The notes: generated by a model not told the origin, from the sequence alone. A DNA stretch of 64,000 bases from CAVQBJ01 sp963710725 (GCA_963710725.1 CAVQBJ010000008.1:1364001-1428000); one strand, 5' to 3'. Counted from the stretch's first letter, positions 17,570 through 27,184 are shown. Program-made: numbers and translations.

Positions 17570-19258
17570 ATGGCCACAGTCGAGCACCCTCCCGCGCCGT
17601 TCAAGACCCACGAGGTCGCCAACCAGCCGCCCCCGCTGCGCGACGTCGACCTGTTCTCCACGAACCTCCCGCTGGTCGAGGCCGCCCGCCGAGAGGGGGC
17701 CGACTGGGTCCTCGAACGTGGCGCGCAGCTCGGCCGCGAGATCGGCGGCGAGCCGCTGGAGTGGGGACGCCTGGCGAACGAGAACAAGCCGATCCTGCGC
17801 ACCCACGATCGGTACGGCCACCGCATCGACGAGGTCGAGTTCCATCCCGCGTGGCACGACCTCATGCGCCTGTGGAGGCGCCACGAGCTGCACTCGCTGC
17901 CGTGGACGAGCGACCGGCCGAGCCCGCATGTCGCGCGCGCCGCGCTGTATATGACCGCGATCCAGGCCGAGGCCGGCGTCGCCTGCCCGATGACGATGAC
18001 CTTCGCGGTGGTGCCCGCGCTGCGGGCCTGTCCCGACCTGGCCGGCGAGTGGGAGCCGCTCATCACCGCGACGAGCTATGACCCGAGCTCGCGCCCGGCA
18101 AGCGAGAAGGGCAGCGCCGTCAGCGGGATGGCGATGACCGAGAAGCAGGGTGGCTCGGACGTGCGCGCCAACACAACCGTCGCGCGCGCCGTTGGCGCGG
18201 GCGGCAACGGCGGGGAGTACGAGATCACCGGGCACAAGTGGTTCTGCTCGGCGCCCCAGAGCGACCTCTTCCTCGTGCTCGCCCAGACCGACGAGGGGCT
18301 GTCGTGCTTCCTGCTACCGCGCATCCTGCCCGACGGCTCGCGTAACGAGATGCACATCCAGCGCCTGAAGGACAAGCTCGGCAACCATTCCAACGCCTCG
18401 AGCGAGGTCGAGTACCACGGCGCCTGGGCGCGAATGGTCGGGGAGCCCGGGCGCGGCGTGCCGACGATCATCGAGATGGTCGGCCACACGCGGCTGGACT
18501 GCACGCTCGGCGGCGCGGCGGGCATGCGCTGGGCCGCCGCACAGGCGATCCACCACGCCTCGTTTCGCTCGGCCTTCGGCGCCAAGCTCATCGACCAGCC
18601 GCTCATGCGCAACGTGCTCGCCGACCTCACCCTCGAGGCCGAGGCGGCGACCGTGCTCGCGATGCGTCTGGCGCGCGCCTACGACGAGGCCGACGCCGAC
18701 GCGCGCGCGGGTGCCGATGCCACCGACGCCCAGCTGTTCAAGCGCCTGGCCACCGCCGTCGGCAAGTACTGGGTGTGCAAGCGAGTGCCTCAGCACGCCT
18801 TCGAGGCGCTCGAGTGCCTCGGCGGGGTCGGCTACGTCGAGGAGTCCGGCCTGCCGCGGCTCTACCGCGAGGCGCCGCTCGCCTCGATCTGGGAGGGCTC
18901 GGGCAACGTCATGAGCCTCGACGTCCTGCGCGCCCTGGCGCGCTCACCGCGCTCGCTCGAGGTGTTCCTCGACGAGGTCGCGCTCGCACAGGGGGCCAAC
19001 GCGGATCTAGATGCGCATGTCGGGGCCCTGCGCGCTGCGCTCGCGCGGGCCGAGGACCTCGAGGCGCGCGCGAGGCGGATCGTCGAGGACATGGCCCTCG
19101 CCCTGCAGGGCTCGCTGCTCGTTCGGCTCGCCCCGCCGGCCGTGTCAGACGCCTTCTGTGCGGCGCGGCTCGGGGGGCGTGGCGGACGCGAGTACGGGAC
19201 GCTGCCCGGCGAGAGCGACTTCCCGGCGATCATCGAGCGCGGCCGGGTGCCGGTCTGA
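17570..19258 (+). CDS. Acyl-CoA dehydrogenase, AidB-like
   Basis: A 562-residue flavoprotein of the acyl-CoA dehydrogenase superfamily, in the AidB-like subgroup. Segments typical of AidB are the N-terminal HEVANQPPPLRDVDLFSTN, the FAD/substrate motif GMAMTEKQGGSDVRANTT and EITGHKWFCSAPQSD. The C-terminal region has ECLGGVGYVEESGLPRLYRE and IWEGSGNVMSLDVLRAL. Escherichia coli AidB belongs to the adaptive response to alkylating agents and binds DNA. No ada or alkA gene is nearby, so a DNA-repair role is not shown here. A perfect terminator-like hairpin follows. Confidence 0.9.
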   Translation: MATVEHPPAPFKTHEVANQPPPLRDVDLFSTNLPLVEAARREGADWVLERGAQLGREIGGEPLEWGRLANENKPILRTHDRYGHRIDEVEFHPAWHDLMRLWRRHELHSLPWTSDRPSPHVARAALYMTAIQAEAGVACPMTMTFAVVPALRACPDLAGEWEPLITATSYDPSSRPASEKGSAVSGMAMTEKQGGSDVRANTTVARAVGAGGNGGEYEITGHKWFCSAPQSDLFLVLAQTDEGLSCFLLPRILPDGSRNEMHIQRLKDKLGNHSNASSEVEYHGAWARMVGEPGRGVPTIIEMVGHTRLDCTLGGAAGMRWAAAQAIHHASFRSAFGAKLIDQPLMRNVLADLTLEAEAATVLAMRLARAYDEADADARAGADATDAQLFKRLATAVGKYWVCKRVPQHAFEALECLGGVGYVEESGLPRLYREAPLASIWEGSGNVMSLDVLRALARSPRSLEVFLDEVALAQGANADLDAHVGALRAALARAEDLEARARRIVEDMALALQGSLLVRLAPPAVSDAFCAARLGGRGGREYGTLPGESDFPAIIERGRVPV

Positions 19259-19277
19259 GGGGGCGCCGGCCCCCGAC

Positions 19278-19309
19278 GCTGCGGCGCGGCCCTCCGACCG
19301 CGCCGCAGC
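19278..19309. terminator. Hairpin after AidB-like gene
   Basis: Perfect 12-bp stem, GCTGCGGCGCGG at 19278-19289 and its complement at 19298-19309, with an 8-base loop. Confidence 0.6.
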
Positions 19310-19358
19310 TCGCCTTGACCCGCGGTCGCCCCTCCTCAAGCGTCGCGACCGCTGTTGC

Positions 19359-19502
19359 TCACGGATAGGTGACCGTGACCTTCGCCGCGCCGACGAGCGC
19401 GATCGTGTCGACTCCGCTCGGGTGCGGCTCGCCGATGCAGCACTTCTCCTCGGTGAGGGCAACCGCGGTGCTCGCCACTGACACCCTGCGGGAGTCGAAC
19501 AT
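19359..19502 (-). CDS. Small Cys-containing hypothetical protein
   Basis: A possible 47-residue protein starting MFDSRRVSVASTAVALTEEK and containing an adjacent Cys pair (KCCIGEPHP). Support is a GAGGAGC five bases before the ATG at 19502 and an otherwise empty intergenic stretch. I do not recognise it. It could be a metal-binding microprotein or a chance reading frame. Confidence 0.35.
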   Translation of the reverse strand: MFDSRRVSVASTAVALTEEKCCIGEPHPSGVDTIALVGAAKVTVTYP

Positions 19503-19660
19503 CAGACGCTCCTCGGTTCTGGTCGCGGCGATCCCAGGCTGACCCAATGTTCCCCGGGACTATGACGCCACTGGACGCGTTCAACCGTGAACGCCGTCAA
19601 TTGTGGGCCGAGAGGTGTCGCCGCGTCAAGTGGCGTATGCAGGTTCGTCACACGTCCGAG

Positions 19661-20266
19661 CTACGGCGACCGGGGGCGACGGCGCAGGAACCCACGCGAC
19701 TCTCCGTGGTGCGGGCGGAAGTCGCGGCGAAGGCCGTACACGAGCGCGCCGCAGGCCAGCGCGATGATCGCGAGGAGCACGAGCTCGGTCGGGCTCGTCC
19801 AGGACAGGCCCGACGAGGTCGCCGGCGTGGTGGCGAGCGGCGGGGCGCGGGTGGCCTGGTAGGCCTGCACGTGGACGACGGCGATCGGCGCCGCCGAGTC
19901 GCACCGACCGGCGCGGTGCGCCTTCTCGAGCCGGCGGATGGCGCGGAGCTCACTCGCGGTGAACGTCGCGAGCGAGGTGTGGGTCCGCGCGGCGGCGGCC
20001 GCGTCGGAGACGCTGGATCCGGCGCCTGTGCCGAAGCGCAGCTGCAGGAGCGCCCGGTCACTCGCCGGCAGCGCCGTCAGGCATCCCTGATAGCGCTGCA
20101 CGATGGTCGCCAGCGCAGGGCCGTCATGCTGTGCGGCGGCCCCGGCGGCGGCCCCGGCGGCGGTTGCGAAGGCGGTTGCGGCCGGGGCGACGATCAACAG
20201 CGTCGCGCCACCCGCCAGACAGGCGCGACGCGCGCGCAGAGCAATGCCGCTGGGCAGCCTGAGCAT
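19661..20266 (-). CDS. Membrane-anchored protein with sigma-region-4-like segment
   Basis: A 201-residue protein. The N-terminus has a signal-like hydrophobic segment (CLAGGATLLIVAPAATAFA). A segment resembling sigma factor region 4 follows (IVQRYQGCLTALPASDRALL, then RTHTSLATFTASELRAIRRLEKA). Near the C-terminus is a second hydrophobic segment (ELVLLAIIALACGALVYGL) followed by a basic tail. That would place the sigma-like part outside the membrane, an odd location for DNA binding, so the resemblance may only be structural. It is co-directional with the downstream GGDEF gene's strand but precedes a different unit. Function unknown. Confidence 0.65.
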   Translation of the reverse strand: MLRLPSGIALRARRACLAGGATLLIVAPAATAFATAAGAAAGAAAQHDGPALATIVQRYQGCLTALPASDRALLQLRFGTGAGSSVSDAAAAARTHTSLATFTASELRAIRRLEKAHRAGRCDSAAPIAVVHVQAYQATRAPPLATTPATSSGLSWTSPTELVLLAIIALACGALVYGLRRDFRPHHGESRGFLRRRPRSP

Positions 20267-20319
20267 TCGGCTGAACGCTAGCGAACCCCGGCGGTCAGGG
20301 CGTTCGCCAATCGGTCCGG

Positions 20320-22455
20320 TTAGCCGAGCGCTCGAGCGGACCGCTTGGCCCGGTACATGGCCTCGTCGGCGTGGTGCATGAGGTCCTCGAGCTCCTCGGC
20401 GTCGTCGGGCCACAGGGCGCGCCCGACGCTCGCCCGCACATCGAGGACGTGCTCACCGACAACGAACGGTTCGTCGAACGCGTGCATGACGCGCGCCGCC
20501 GCGGCATCGACCTCGGACGTGCGTGTCACCTGGCTGAGCACGATCGCGAACTCGTCGCCGCCGAGGCGCGCGACCGTATCGAGCGCGCGGACGGTTCCGA
20601 GCAGCCGCGTCGAGACCTGCCGGAGCAGCTCGTCGCCGGTCCCGTGCCCGAACTCATCGTTGATGTGCTTGAAGTTGTCGAGGTCGACGAAGAACAGGCC
20701 AAGTGGGCGACCGTCCTCGCGAGCGTCGTCGAGAGCGCGGCGGAACCGCTCGGCGAAGAACGAGCGGTTGGCGAGCCCGGTGAGCGCATCGTGGCGCGCC
20801 TGATGGGAGATGCGGTCGAAGAGCTCGCCGTTCTCGAGCCCGACGGCGGCCTGGGCGACGATCCCCGACAGGCGGTCCTGGAGATCGCGGCTCTCGGCCA
20901 GGCGGGCACCGTTAGTGGCCGCGGAAACGCTGAGGACCCCGAGCACCTTCTCGCGCGCGATGATCGGCACGTACACGATCGCCGACGAGCCGAAGGTGCG
21001 CATCATCTCCTGCACGAACGGCGACGGACTGTCCTCCCCGAAGAACAGTGCACGCGCGGTGGCGGCGTTGAACAGCTCCTCGGCCATCTCGGGATCGGTC
21101 TCACCGCGGGCGAGGCGCAGGCCACGCATCTTCGCCTCGAGGGCCGGCGGGTACCCGTGGGTCGCCTTGCAGGTCAGGCGGTCGGAGGCGCCCTGGGCCA
21201 GGAAGACCGCGACGCGGTCGCAGTCGACGAGCCGCGGCACGGATTCGGCCAGACGACGCGCCACCTCCGCGCTCGAGTCCGCGCCGGCGAGCGAGCGGGC
21301 GAAGTCGAGCAGCGCCGTCGTGTGCTCGTTGGCGCGCCGCGCCGCGGCCAGGGCGATCGAGCGATCGAGCGCGTTGGCGGCGTAGCGCGCGTAGTGCTCG
21401 AGCGCCTGGCGCTCCTGGTCGAAGACGAGCGCCTCCTGATCGTAGAGGGCAAGCAGTCGTCCGTAGTGGTGGTGATGGGAGCGGATGTCCGCCAGCAGCC
21501 AGGTGCCCGGCACGGCGGCCGCGTCCGCGGTGAGCACCTGCTCGGCCATCGCCCGGGCCTCGGCGTCCTCGAACCCGCGATGGTGGATCTCCAGCCCCGC
21601 GTCGGGCTCGGGCCGCACCACCAGGAGATAGCGTTGCGCGCGCACGGCGGTCGTGGAGCGCTCGGTGATCTTCTCGAGCGTCGAGGCGAGATCGTCGTCG
21701 GCGATGAGGTCGCCGGCCGCCCGGTACATGCTCTCGAAGCGGTCATTGAGCGCCACGAGCTGGGCCTCGAGTGCGGTGATGTGCTCCTCGGGGTTCGCCA
21801 CGCGGGCGGCGGTCACCTCGTCCCAGGTGAGCTCGAACACGCAGGCGTCGGCTCCGCGTTCCGTGCAGGCCGTCTCCTTGACGCTGGCCGGCGGCGCGCC
21901 GTAGAGCATCGGCGCGACGCTCAGCAGGCCACTCGCCCATTCGCACAGGCACGCAGCGCTCGGGTGCGGAGGCACGGTCACGCGCTTGATCACCCCGTGA
22001 CCCGGCGACAGCTCGACGATCTCCATCGAACTGACCGTCGAGAACTTGCCGGCCACGACGGTGATCTGGCGCAGCAGCTCCTCGGGCGAGCCGAGCGAGC
22101 GAAGCACCGTCGCCACCTGCGTCCCCGCATACTGGCGCACCGCGTTCTCGCCGACGCGCCGCGCGATCGTCGGGTCGCCGGTGACCTGCGCGGCGGCGTC
22201 GAACAGGGCGATCGACTCATCGACCGACATCCAGTTCGAGTTGTCCTCCAGGAATTCGAGCGTGCGGCGGCTGCCGGAGAGCTCGAGCAGCTCGGGGAGC
22301 GCGCGCTGCCCGGCCACCGCCCGGACCTGGCGCAGGATGCCCGCACTGAGCGTGCAGGCGAGATGACGGTCGGACCCGCCGCCAGGAGTCGCGACGGCGT
22401 CTGCGTCTGCGGCGTCGTCAAACGCCCCGCGCTCGGGCTGCTCGCGCTCACTCAT
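20320..22455 (-). CDS. GAF-GGDEF diguanylate cyclase
   Basis: A 711-residue signalling protein. The N-terminal 200 residues form an unassigned sensor with resemblance to V4R/XylR-N type domains (SVKETACTERGADACVFELTW). A helical linker and GAF-like regions follow, including VPIIAREKVLGVLSVS. The C-terminal GGDEF domain has HDALTGLANR and the intact active-site loop RLGGDEFAIVLSQ, so synthesis of cyclic di-GMP is likely. No allosteric RxxD inhibitory site is evident upstream of the loop. No transmembrane segment is seen, so it should be cytosolic. ATG 22455 (MSEREQPERG) is chosen; an upstream ATG at 22536 would add a 27-residue tail. Its natural counterpart in the window is the EAL protein at 32 kb. 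Confidence 0.88.
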   Translation of the reverse strand: MSEREQPERGAFDDAADADAVATPGGGSDRHLACTLSAGILRQVRAVAGQRALPELLELSGSRRTLEFLEDNSNWMSVDESIALFDAAAQVTGDPTIARRVGENAVRQYAGTQVATVLRSLGSPEELLRQITVVAGKFSTVSSMEIVELSPGHGVIKRVTVPPHPSAACLCEWASGLLSVAPMLYGAPPASVKETACTERGADACVFELTWDEVTAARVANPEEHITALEAQLVALNDRFESMYRAAGDLIADDDLASTLEKITERSTTAVRAQRYLLVVRPEPDAGLEIHHRGFEDAEARAMAEQVLTADAAAVPGTWLLADIRSHHHHYGRLLALYDQEALVFDQERQALEHYARYAANALDRSIALAAARRANEHTTALLDFARSLAGADSSAEVARRLAESVPRLVDCDRVAVFLAQGASDRLTCKATHGYPPALEAKMRGLRLARGETDPEMAEELFNAATARALFFGEDSPSPFVQEMMRTFGSSAIVYVPIIAREKVLGVLSVSAATNGARLAESRDLQDRLSGIVAQAAVGLENGELFDRISHQARHDALTGLANRSFFAERFRRALDDAREDGRPLGLFFVDLDNFKHINDEFGHGTGDELLRQVSTRLLGTVRALDTVARLGGDEFAIVLSQVTRTSEVDAAAARVMHAFDEPFVVGEHVLDVRASVGRALWPDDAEELEDLMHHADEAMYRAKRSARALG

Positions 22456-22556
22456 TGGTTCCCAGTCGACCGAATCCCGTGCGCGCTTGAACCCGGAGCC
22501 CCCGGGACTCGCCCAATCAGTGGCAAACCGACCCAAACAGAACGGGGCCGCGCCCG

Positions 22557-23708
22557 TCAGCGCGCGGCGGACATCATCGCCTGACGAAGCTGCGCGGCCG
22601 TCACGACGCCCCGCAGAACACCGTCGGCGTCGACCGCGACGATGCCACCGAGGCGGCGCAACCCATCGCTACGCAGCAACGCCTCCAGCGGCTGGTTCTC
22701 GTCGATGCGCAGCTGCTGTCCCTCGTCCTCCAGCGCCTCGCTCACCGCCAGCGCCGGGCGGCCCGCGGCGATCTCGCTCTCGACGCGTGGCAGCGTCACC
22801 ACTCCGAGGAAATGCCGATCGTCGTCGATCACCGCGAACCACGGCCAGTGGTAGCGATCGAAGTACTGCTCGCGCGCGTCGAGCATCGTGGTCGCCGGCG
22901 AGATCGTCACCGGCTCGCGATCCATGATGTCACTCACCCGGACCGTGGCGATGCGCCGGCCGACCGACCCCTGCGCCACCACGGCGCCCGCGCCCTGGTA
23001 GACGAACACGGCCATGAGCAGCAGCCAGACGCCGATCGAGTCTCCGTCGGCCAGCAGCACGAGCCCCGCCGCCGCCACGATCAGCGCGGCGCCCTGACCG
23101 ATGCGTCCCGTCACCTGCGTCGCGCGGTTGCGATCACCGGTGAGCCGCCAGATGATCGCGTGGGCCATCTGGCCGCCGTCGAGCGGCACGGCGGGGACGA
23201 GGTTGATCACGAGCACGAGCAGGTTGAGCATGGCCAGCCAGATGAGCCAGACGAGCACCGGGGACACATGGACCGCGGTGCCGGCGGGGACCTGCGCCAG
23301 CTCGTGCGGCGAGGTGATGAGCACGCTCGCGAGCAGGCTCGCGACGATGACCCCCAGCGTCACTGCGGGGCCCGCGGCGGCAACACGGAACTCCGGCCCA
23401 GGTGTCGTCACCTCGCCCGAGGTCCGGGTCAGACCGCCGAGCATCCACAGCTCGATTCCGAGGACCTGCAGGCCGTTGCGCCTCGCGACGAAGGCGTGCC
23501 CGAGCTCGTGCAGCACGACCGACACGAAGAAGGAGAGCACGCTCGCCACGGTCACGAGGTAGGCCGCCGTCTCGGACCCGCCGAGCACCTGATGGAACGA
23601 CGGCGTGAACCAGAAGATGTACAGGAACAGCACCAGGAACCAGCTGATGCCCACGCTGATGCGAATCCCGAAGACCCGCATCAATGTGAACGGGCGCCAA
23701 GCGATCAT
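22557..23708 (-). CDS. Site-2 protease family (M50) with paired CBS domains
   Basis: A 383-residue intramembrane metalloprotease. The zinc motif is VVLHELGHAFVARR near residue 66 and the second zinc motif is VPAVPLDGGQMAH near residue 180. At least five hydrophobic segments surround them. The C-terminal 150 residues form two CBS domains (VSDIMDREPVTISPATTM; PLEALLRSDGLRRLGGIVAV), typical of the Rv2625c/SpoIVFB-like subgroup that may sense ATP or AMP. Family members cut membrane-bound anti-sigma factors or regulators. No such substrate is adjacent. The start at 23708 is preceded by an acceptable purine stretch; an upstream ATG at 23750 is less likely. Confidence 0.92.
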   Translation of the reverse strand: MIAWRPFTLMRVFGIRISVGISWFLVLFLYIFWFTPSFHQVLGGSETAAYLVTVASVLSFFVSVVLHELGHAFVARRNGLQVLGIELWMLGGLTRTSGEVTTPGPEFRVAAAGPAVTLGVIVASLLASVLITSPHELAQVPAGTAVHVSPVLVWLIWLAMLNLLVLVINLVPAVPLDGGQMAHAIIWRLTGDRNRATQVTGRIGQGAALIVAAAGLVLLADGDSIGVWLLLMAVFVYQGAGAVVAQGSVGRRIATVRVSDIMDREPVTISPATTMLDAREQYFDRYHWPWFAVIDDDRHFLGVVTLPRVESEIAAGRPALAVSEALEDEGQQLRIDENQPLEALLRSDGLRRLGGIVAVDADGVLRGVVTAAQLRQAMMSAAR

Positions 23709-23765
23709 GGTGCTTCCTATCCTAGTCCCGCCGCGCCGGGAAACCATCAACCCGCGCGGGGGAAA

Positions 23766-24653
23766 TCAGGGTCCGAGCAGCGCCACGAGGCGCGCGGCCT
23801 CGCGATCGGGATGCCCGCGCAACCGCCGCCAGGTGACCCGCACGACGCGGAACCCCGCGGCGGTGAGCTCCGCGTCACGTTCGCGGTCGGCTTCGAACGT
23901 CGCGGGGCGGTCATGTGAGGCATGGCCGTCGAGCTCGACGATGAGCCGCTGCCTGGACCAGAGCATGTCGACCTCGAAGCCCGCGACCCTCCGGTTGACC
24001 GATGGGCGCGGCAGGCCGTGCCGATCGACGAAGGCGAGGAACGCGTCTTCCAAGACGGAGCGCGTCGGGGCATCAGCCCGTGCGATGAACGCGCGCAGTC
24101 GAGTCATCGCCCGGCGACCCGAGGCACGCTCGAGGGCCGCCGCGAGCTCGTCGGGGCGAACGAGCCGACGTAGCTGCGCCTCGTTGACCGCGCGCGCCAG
24201 GCCGCGGTCGTCGAGCACGTCGGCGAGGTCGACGAGCGTGCGCACCGGCGTCGTCACCGGAACGCCGCGCCGCGTCGTCACCTCCTGCCCGGTCATCGCG
24301 CGCGAGCGATGGATTGCGACGCCACCCCGGCGCCGCTTCGACGGCGCCGTCACCTCGACGGCGGCGGGCGCGCTCTCGACGAGCTCCCAGAGGAGCGCGG
24401 CCGAGCGATGGCTGAGCACAGCGCCGGGTCCGCAGGCGAACACAGCGGCGATGGCTCGCGCGCTCGCGCCGGCCGGGACGTAGCCGACGGCGTACACGCC
24501 ACGGTGCAGGCGATGCAGGCGACCCGCGGCCACGCGATGTGCGATCGCTCGCGCGCCGAGACCCGCGGCGAGCAACTGCCCGCGGGTCACGACGCCGTGC
24601 TGACGAGCGGCGAGCCGTGCGATCGCGAGCTCCGGTGGCCGACGAACGGACAT
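23766..24653 (-). CDS. AbiEi-like N-terminal domain with DUF559 nuclease-like domain
   Basis: A 295-residue protein. The N-terminus (IARLAARQHGVVTRGQLLAAG, then HRLHRGVYAVGY) matches the AbiEi antitoxin family's winged-helix domain. The C-terminus (DMLWSRQRLIVELDGHASHD, then GFRVVRVTWRRL) is a DUF559 domain related to the Vsr/restriction endonuclease fold, with the conserved E-D and later R/W segment. No AbiEii toxin gene adjoins it. Such solitary fusions are numerous in high-GC actinobacteria and have no settled function. Start at ATG 24653 follows homology. Confidence 0.85.
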   Translation of the reverse strand: MSVRRPPELAIARLAARQHGVVTRGQLLAAGLGARAIAHRVAAGRLHRLHRGVYAVGYVPAGASARAIAAVFACGPGAVLSHRSAALLWELVESAPAAVEVTAPSKRRRGGVAIHRSRAMTGQEVTTRRGVPVTTPVRTLVDLADVLDDRGLARAVNEAQLRRLVRPDELAAALERASGRRAMTRLRAFIARADAPTRSVLEDAFLAFVDRHGLPRPSVNRRVAGFEVDMLWSRQRLIVELDGHASHDRPATFEADRERDAELTAAGFRVVRVTWRRLRGHPDREAARLVALLGP

Positions 24654-24821
24654 CGGCCGGAGCCTGCCACGCGCTTGGGTCGGTTCTCTCGCGGGGGGCA
24701 GCCCGCGGTGTGGCGGATCGCGCGAACGTGGGGGGGCGCCCCGGGTCTGGCGGGTCACGCGACCGTGTGGATGCCCCGGGGCTGGCGGGTCATGCGACCG
24801 TGAGACGCCCCCGGGGCTGGA

Positions 24822-25025
24822 GGGTCACACGACGGTCACAGGTGCACCCGGCGGTCACGCTGCGTGTCGGCCGCGCAACGGGATTGGCGCGCGAGTGTCT
24901 CGTGCGGCAGTCGCGGCGCTCGAAAGTGACCGCCGCGCCGAGGGGTGTGGTCCCGCATGCACACGATGGGGCCACTAAGTGACCACACCCCCCGCCCGCG
25001 GGTCACGCGACCGTGACGGATGCGT
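24822..25025 (+). repeat. Dispersed intergenic repeat, copy B
   Basis: Second copy of the element at 140-335 (inverted there). The hairpin arms are GGGGTGTGGTC (from 24942) and GACCACACCC (24981-24990), followed by the shared tail CGCCCGCGGGTCACGCGACC. Just upstream (24740-24840) are three short imperfect tandem copies of GGCGGGTCACGCGACCGTG. From 24654 to 25489 I see no gene, only this repeat and the 39-base array. Confidence 0.7.
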
Positions 25026-25100
25026 CGCGCGAGTCACGCGTCCGCGTCCGCGCCGCAACGGCGCCGCAGCCCCGCGCGCGGGCCCGCAGCGGAACTCGCA

Positions 25101-25373
25101 CGCCGCCGCCCCACGCCCAGCCCCGCACCGAAACTCGCACGCCGCCGCCCCGCGCCCAGCCCCGCACCGAAACTCACACGCCGCCGCCCCCCGCCCAGCC
25201 CCGCACCGAAACTCACACGCCGCCGCCCCCCGCCCAGCCCCGCACCGAAACTCGCACGCCGCCGCCCCCCGCCCAGCCCCGCACCGAAACTCACACGCCG
25301 CCGCCCCACGCCCAGCCCCGCACCGGAACCCGCACGCCGCCGCCCCACGCCCAGCCCCGCACCGGAACTCACA
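25101..25373. repeat. 39-base tandem repeat, seven units
   Basis: Seven head-to-tail units start at 25101, 25140, 25179, 25218, 25257, 25296 and 25335, with a half unit before and a fragment after. Each contains CCCAGCCCCGCACCG, with a few base changes between units. Because 39 is divisible by three, long readings stay open in several frames, but no start signal or composition supports a protein. It ends about 115 bases before sdhA. Confidence 0.9.
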
Positions 25374-25489
25374 CGCCGCCCCCCGATGCCGCATTTCGAC
25401 CGCGCCGGGCCCCCCGCCCCGCGGAGGGCCCGGCCGGCCCGGCCCTATAGAGTCCCGTGCCCCAGCACCCCTCTTCATCCAAGGGAGCC

Positions 25490-27184
25490 ATGCCAGCACA
25501 CGACGTCTTGATTATCGGGGCCGGGCTCGCGGGCCAGCGGGCCGCCCTTGCTGCCGCCGAGGGCGGCGCGAGCGTGGCCATCATGAGCAAGGTCCACCCG
25601 GTTCGCTCGCACTCCGTCGCCGCCGCCGGTGGCATCAATGCCGCCATCAGCCTGGCCGACGACTGGCACTCCCACGCCTACGACACCGTCAAGGGGTCGG
25701 ACTTCCTCGGCGACCAGGACGCGATCGAGATCATGTGCAGCGAGGCGCCGGCCGAGGTGATGCACCTCGAGCACATCGGCGTCACCTTCCACCGCAACGA
25801 CGAGGGCGAGATGGACCTGCGCGCCTTCGGCGGCGCCTCGATGAAGCGCACCGCCTACGTCGCCGACATCACCGGCCAGGCGCTGCTGCACGTGCTCTAC
25901 GAGCAGCTGATGAAGCACCACGAGACGGTCGCGCGCTACGAGGAGTGGTTCACGACGTCGCTGCTGATCGACGACGAGGGCGCCTGCGCGGGCGTCATCG
26001 CCCGTGACGTGAGGAGCGGCCGGATGGAGGCCTTCACGGCCAAGAACGTGATCCTCGCCTGCGGTGGGGCCGGACAGTGTTACAAGCCGACGACCAACGG
26101 CCTGATCGTCACCGGCGACGGCATCTCGCTCGCCTACCGCGTCGGCGCGCCGCTGATGGACATGGAGATGGTCCAGTACCACCCGACGACGCTGCTCGGC
26201 AACGGCATCCTCATCACCGAGGGCGCGCGCGGCGAGGGCGCCCACCTGCTCAACAGCCAAGGCGAGCGCTTCATGGAGAAGATGGCCCCGAACAAGATGG
26301 AGCTCGCCTCGCGCGACGTCGTCTCGCGGGCCGAGCAGATCGAGATCAACGAAGGTCGTGGCGTCGGCCCCGACGGCCAGGGGATCTACCTCGACGTCAC
26401 CGTCGTGCCGCGCAAGCGCACGCTCGAGGCGCTGCGCGAGATCGTCAACCTCGGGCGCGACTTCGCCGGCGTGGACATCACGCGTGAGCCGATCATGATC
26501 CGCCCGGGCCAGCACTACATCATGGGCGGCGTCAAGACCGACATCAACGGCCAGACCTCGATCGCGGGGCTCTACGCCGCCGGGGAGGTCGCCTGCGTGT
26601 CGGTGCACGGTGGGAACCGGCTCGGCGCGAACTCGCTGCTGGACACGCTCATCTTCGGGCGGCGCTCGGGCGAGCACGCCGCCGAGCGCTCCAAGCACAT
26701 GCGCATGCCCGAGATCGACGCGCTGCCGCAGCTGCGCGAGGACGTCGCCGAGATCGACTCGATCATCGCCCGCGAGCACGGCGGCCGGCGCGTGTCGGAG
26801 ATCAAGGACGAGCTCGGCGTCGCGATGAACGACTATGCCGCCGTCTTCCGCGATGAGGAGGGGCTGCAGACGTGCTTGGAGATCATCAACCGCCTCAAGG
26901 AGGAGGCGCAGTCGGCCTGGATCGACGACCGCGGGACGGTGTTCAACCAGGACGTGCTCGGGGCCCTGGAGCTCGGGTACATGCTCGACTGCGCCGAGGC
27001 GACCGTCGTGGCGGCGATCGAGCGCAAGGAGTCGCGTGGCGCGCAGTTCCGGACCGACTTCCCCGAGCGCAACGACGACGAATGGCTGAAGCACATCGAC
27101 ATCTCCCTGAACGGCGCGGGCCCGGAGATCACCTACTCGCCCGTGACGATCACCCAGTGGCAGCCTGAAGAAAGGAAGTACTAG
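25490..27184 (+). CDS. sdhA: Succinate dehydrogenase/fumarate reductase flavoprotein subunit
   Basis: A 564-residue flavoprotein. The FAD motif is VLIIGAGLAGQRAALAA. The covalent-FAD His lies in VRSHSVAAAGGINAA. Substrate-site segments are YHPTTLLGNGILITEGARGEG and the capping/active Arg region; HYIMGGVKTDINGQT and GGNRLGANSLLD are further signatures. It oxidises succinate or reduces fumarate with the SdhB and SdhE subunits encoded next. Start ATG 25490 has AAGGGAG upstream; the stop overlaps the GTG of sdhB by one base. No cytochrome b/SdhC-SdhD membrane anchor gene is present, in line with the SdhABE type. Confidence 0.95.
   Translation: MPAHDVLIIGAGLAGQRAALAAAEGGASVAIMSKVHPVRSHSVAAAGGINAAISLADDWHSHAYDTVKGSDFLGDQDAIEIMCSEAPAEVMHLEHIGVTFHRNDEGEMDLRAFGGASMKRTAYVADITGQALLHVLYEQLMKHHETVARYEEWFTTSLLIDDEGACAGVIARDVRSGRMEAFTAKNVILACGGAGQCYKPTTNGLIVTGDGISLAYRVGAPLMDMEMVQYHPTTLLGNGILITEGARGEGAHLLNSQGERFMEKMAPNKMELASRDVVSRAEQIEINEGRGVGPDGQGIYLDVTVVPRKRTLEALREIVNLGRDFAGVDITREPIMIRPGQHYIMGGVKTDINGQTSIAGLYAAGEVACVSVHGGNRLGANSLLDTLIFGRRSGEHAAERSKHMRMPEIDALPQLREDVAEIDSIIAREHGGRRVSEIKDELGVAMNDYAAVFRDEEGLQTCLEIINRLKEEAQSAWIDDRGTVFNQDVLGALELGYMLDCAEATVVAAIERKESRGAQFRTDFPERNDDEWLKHIDISLNGAGPEITYSPVTITQWQPEERKY

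Noticed and set aside
23766..24653. Complete AbiE abortive-infection system
   Set aside because: Only the AbiEi-like half, fused to DUF559, is present; no AbiEii nucleotidyltransferase gene adjoins it.
25101..25373. CRISPR array
   Set aside because: Units are contiguous with no unique spacers between them, and no cas genes are present.
24979..26007. Long plus-strand reading frame across the 39-base array and into sdhA
   Set aside because: It is open only because the repeat lacks stops; it overlaps sdhA in another frame, has no ribosome site and is low-complexity.
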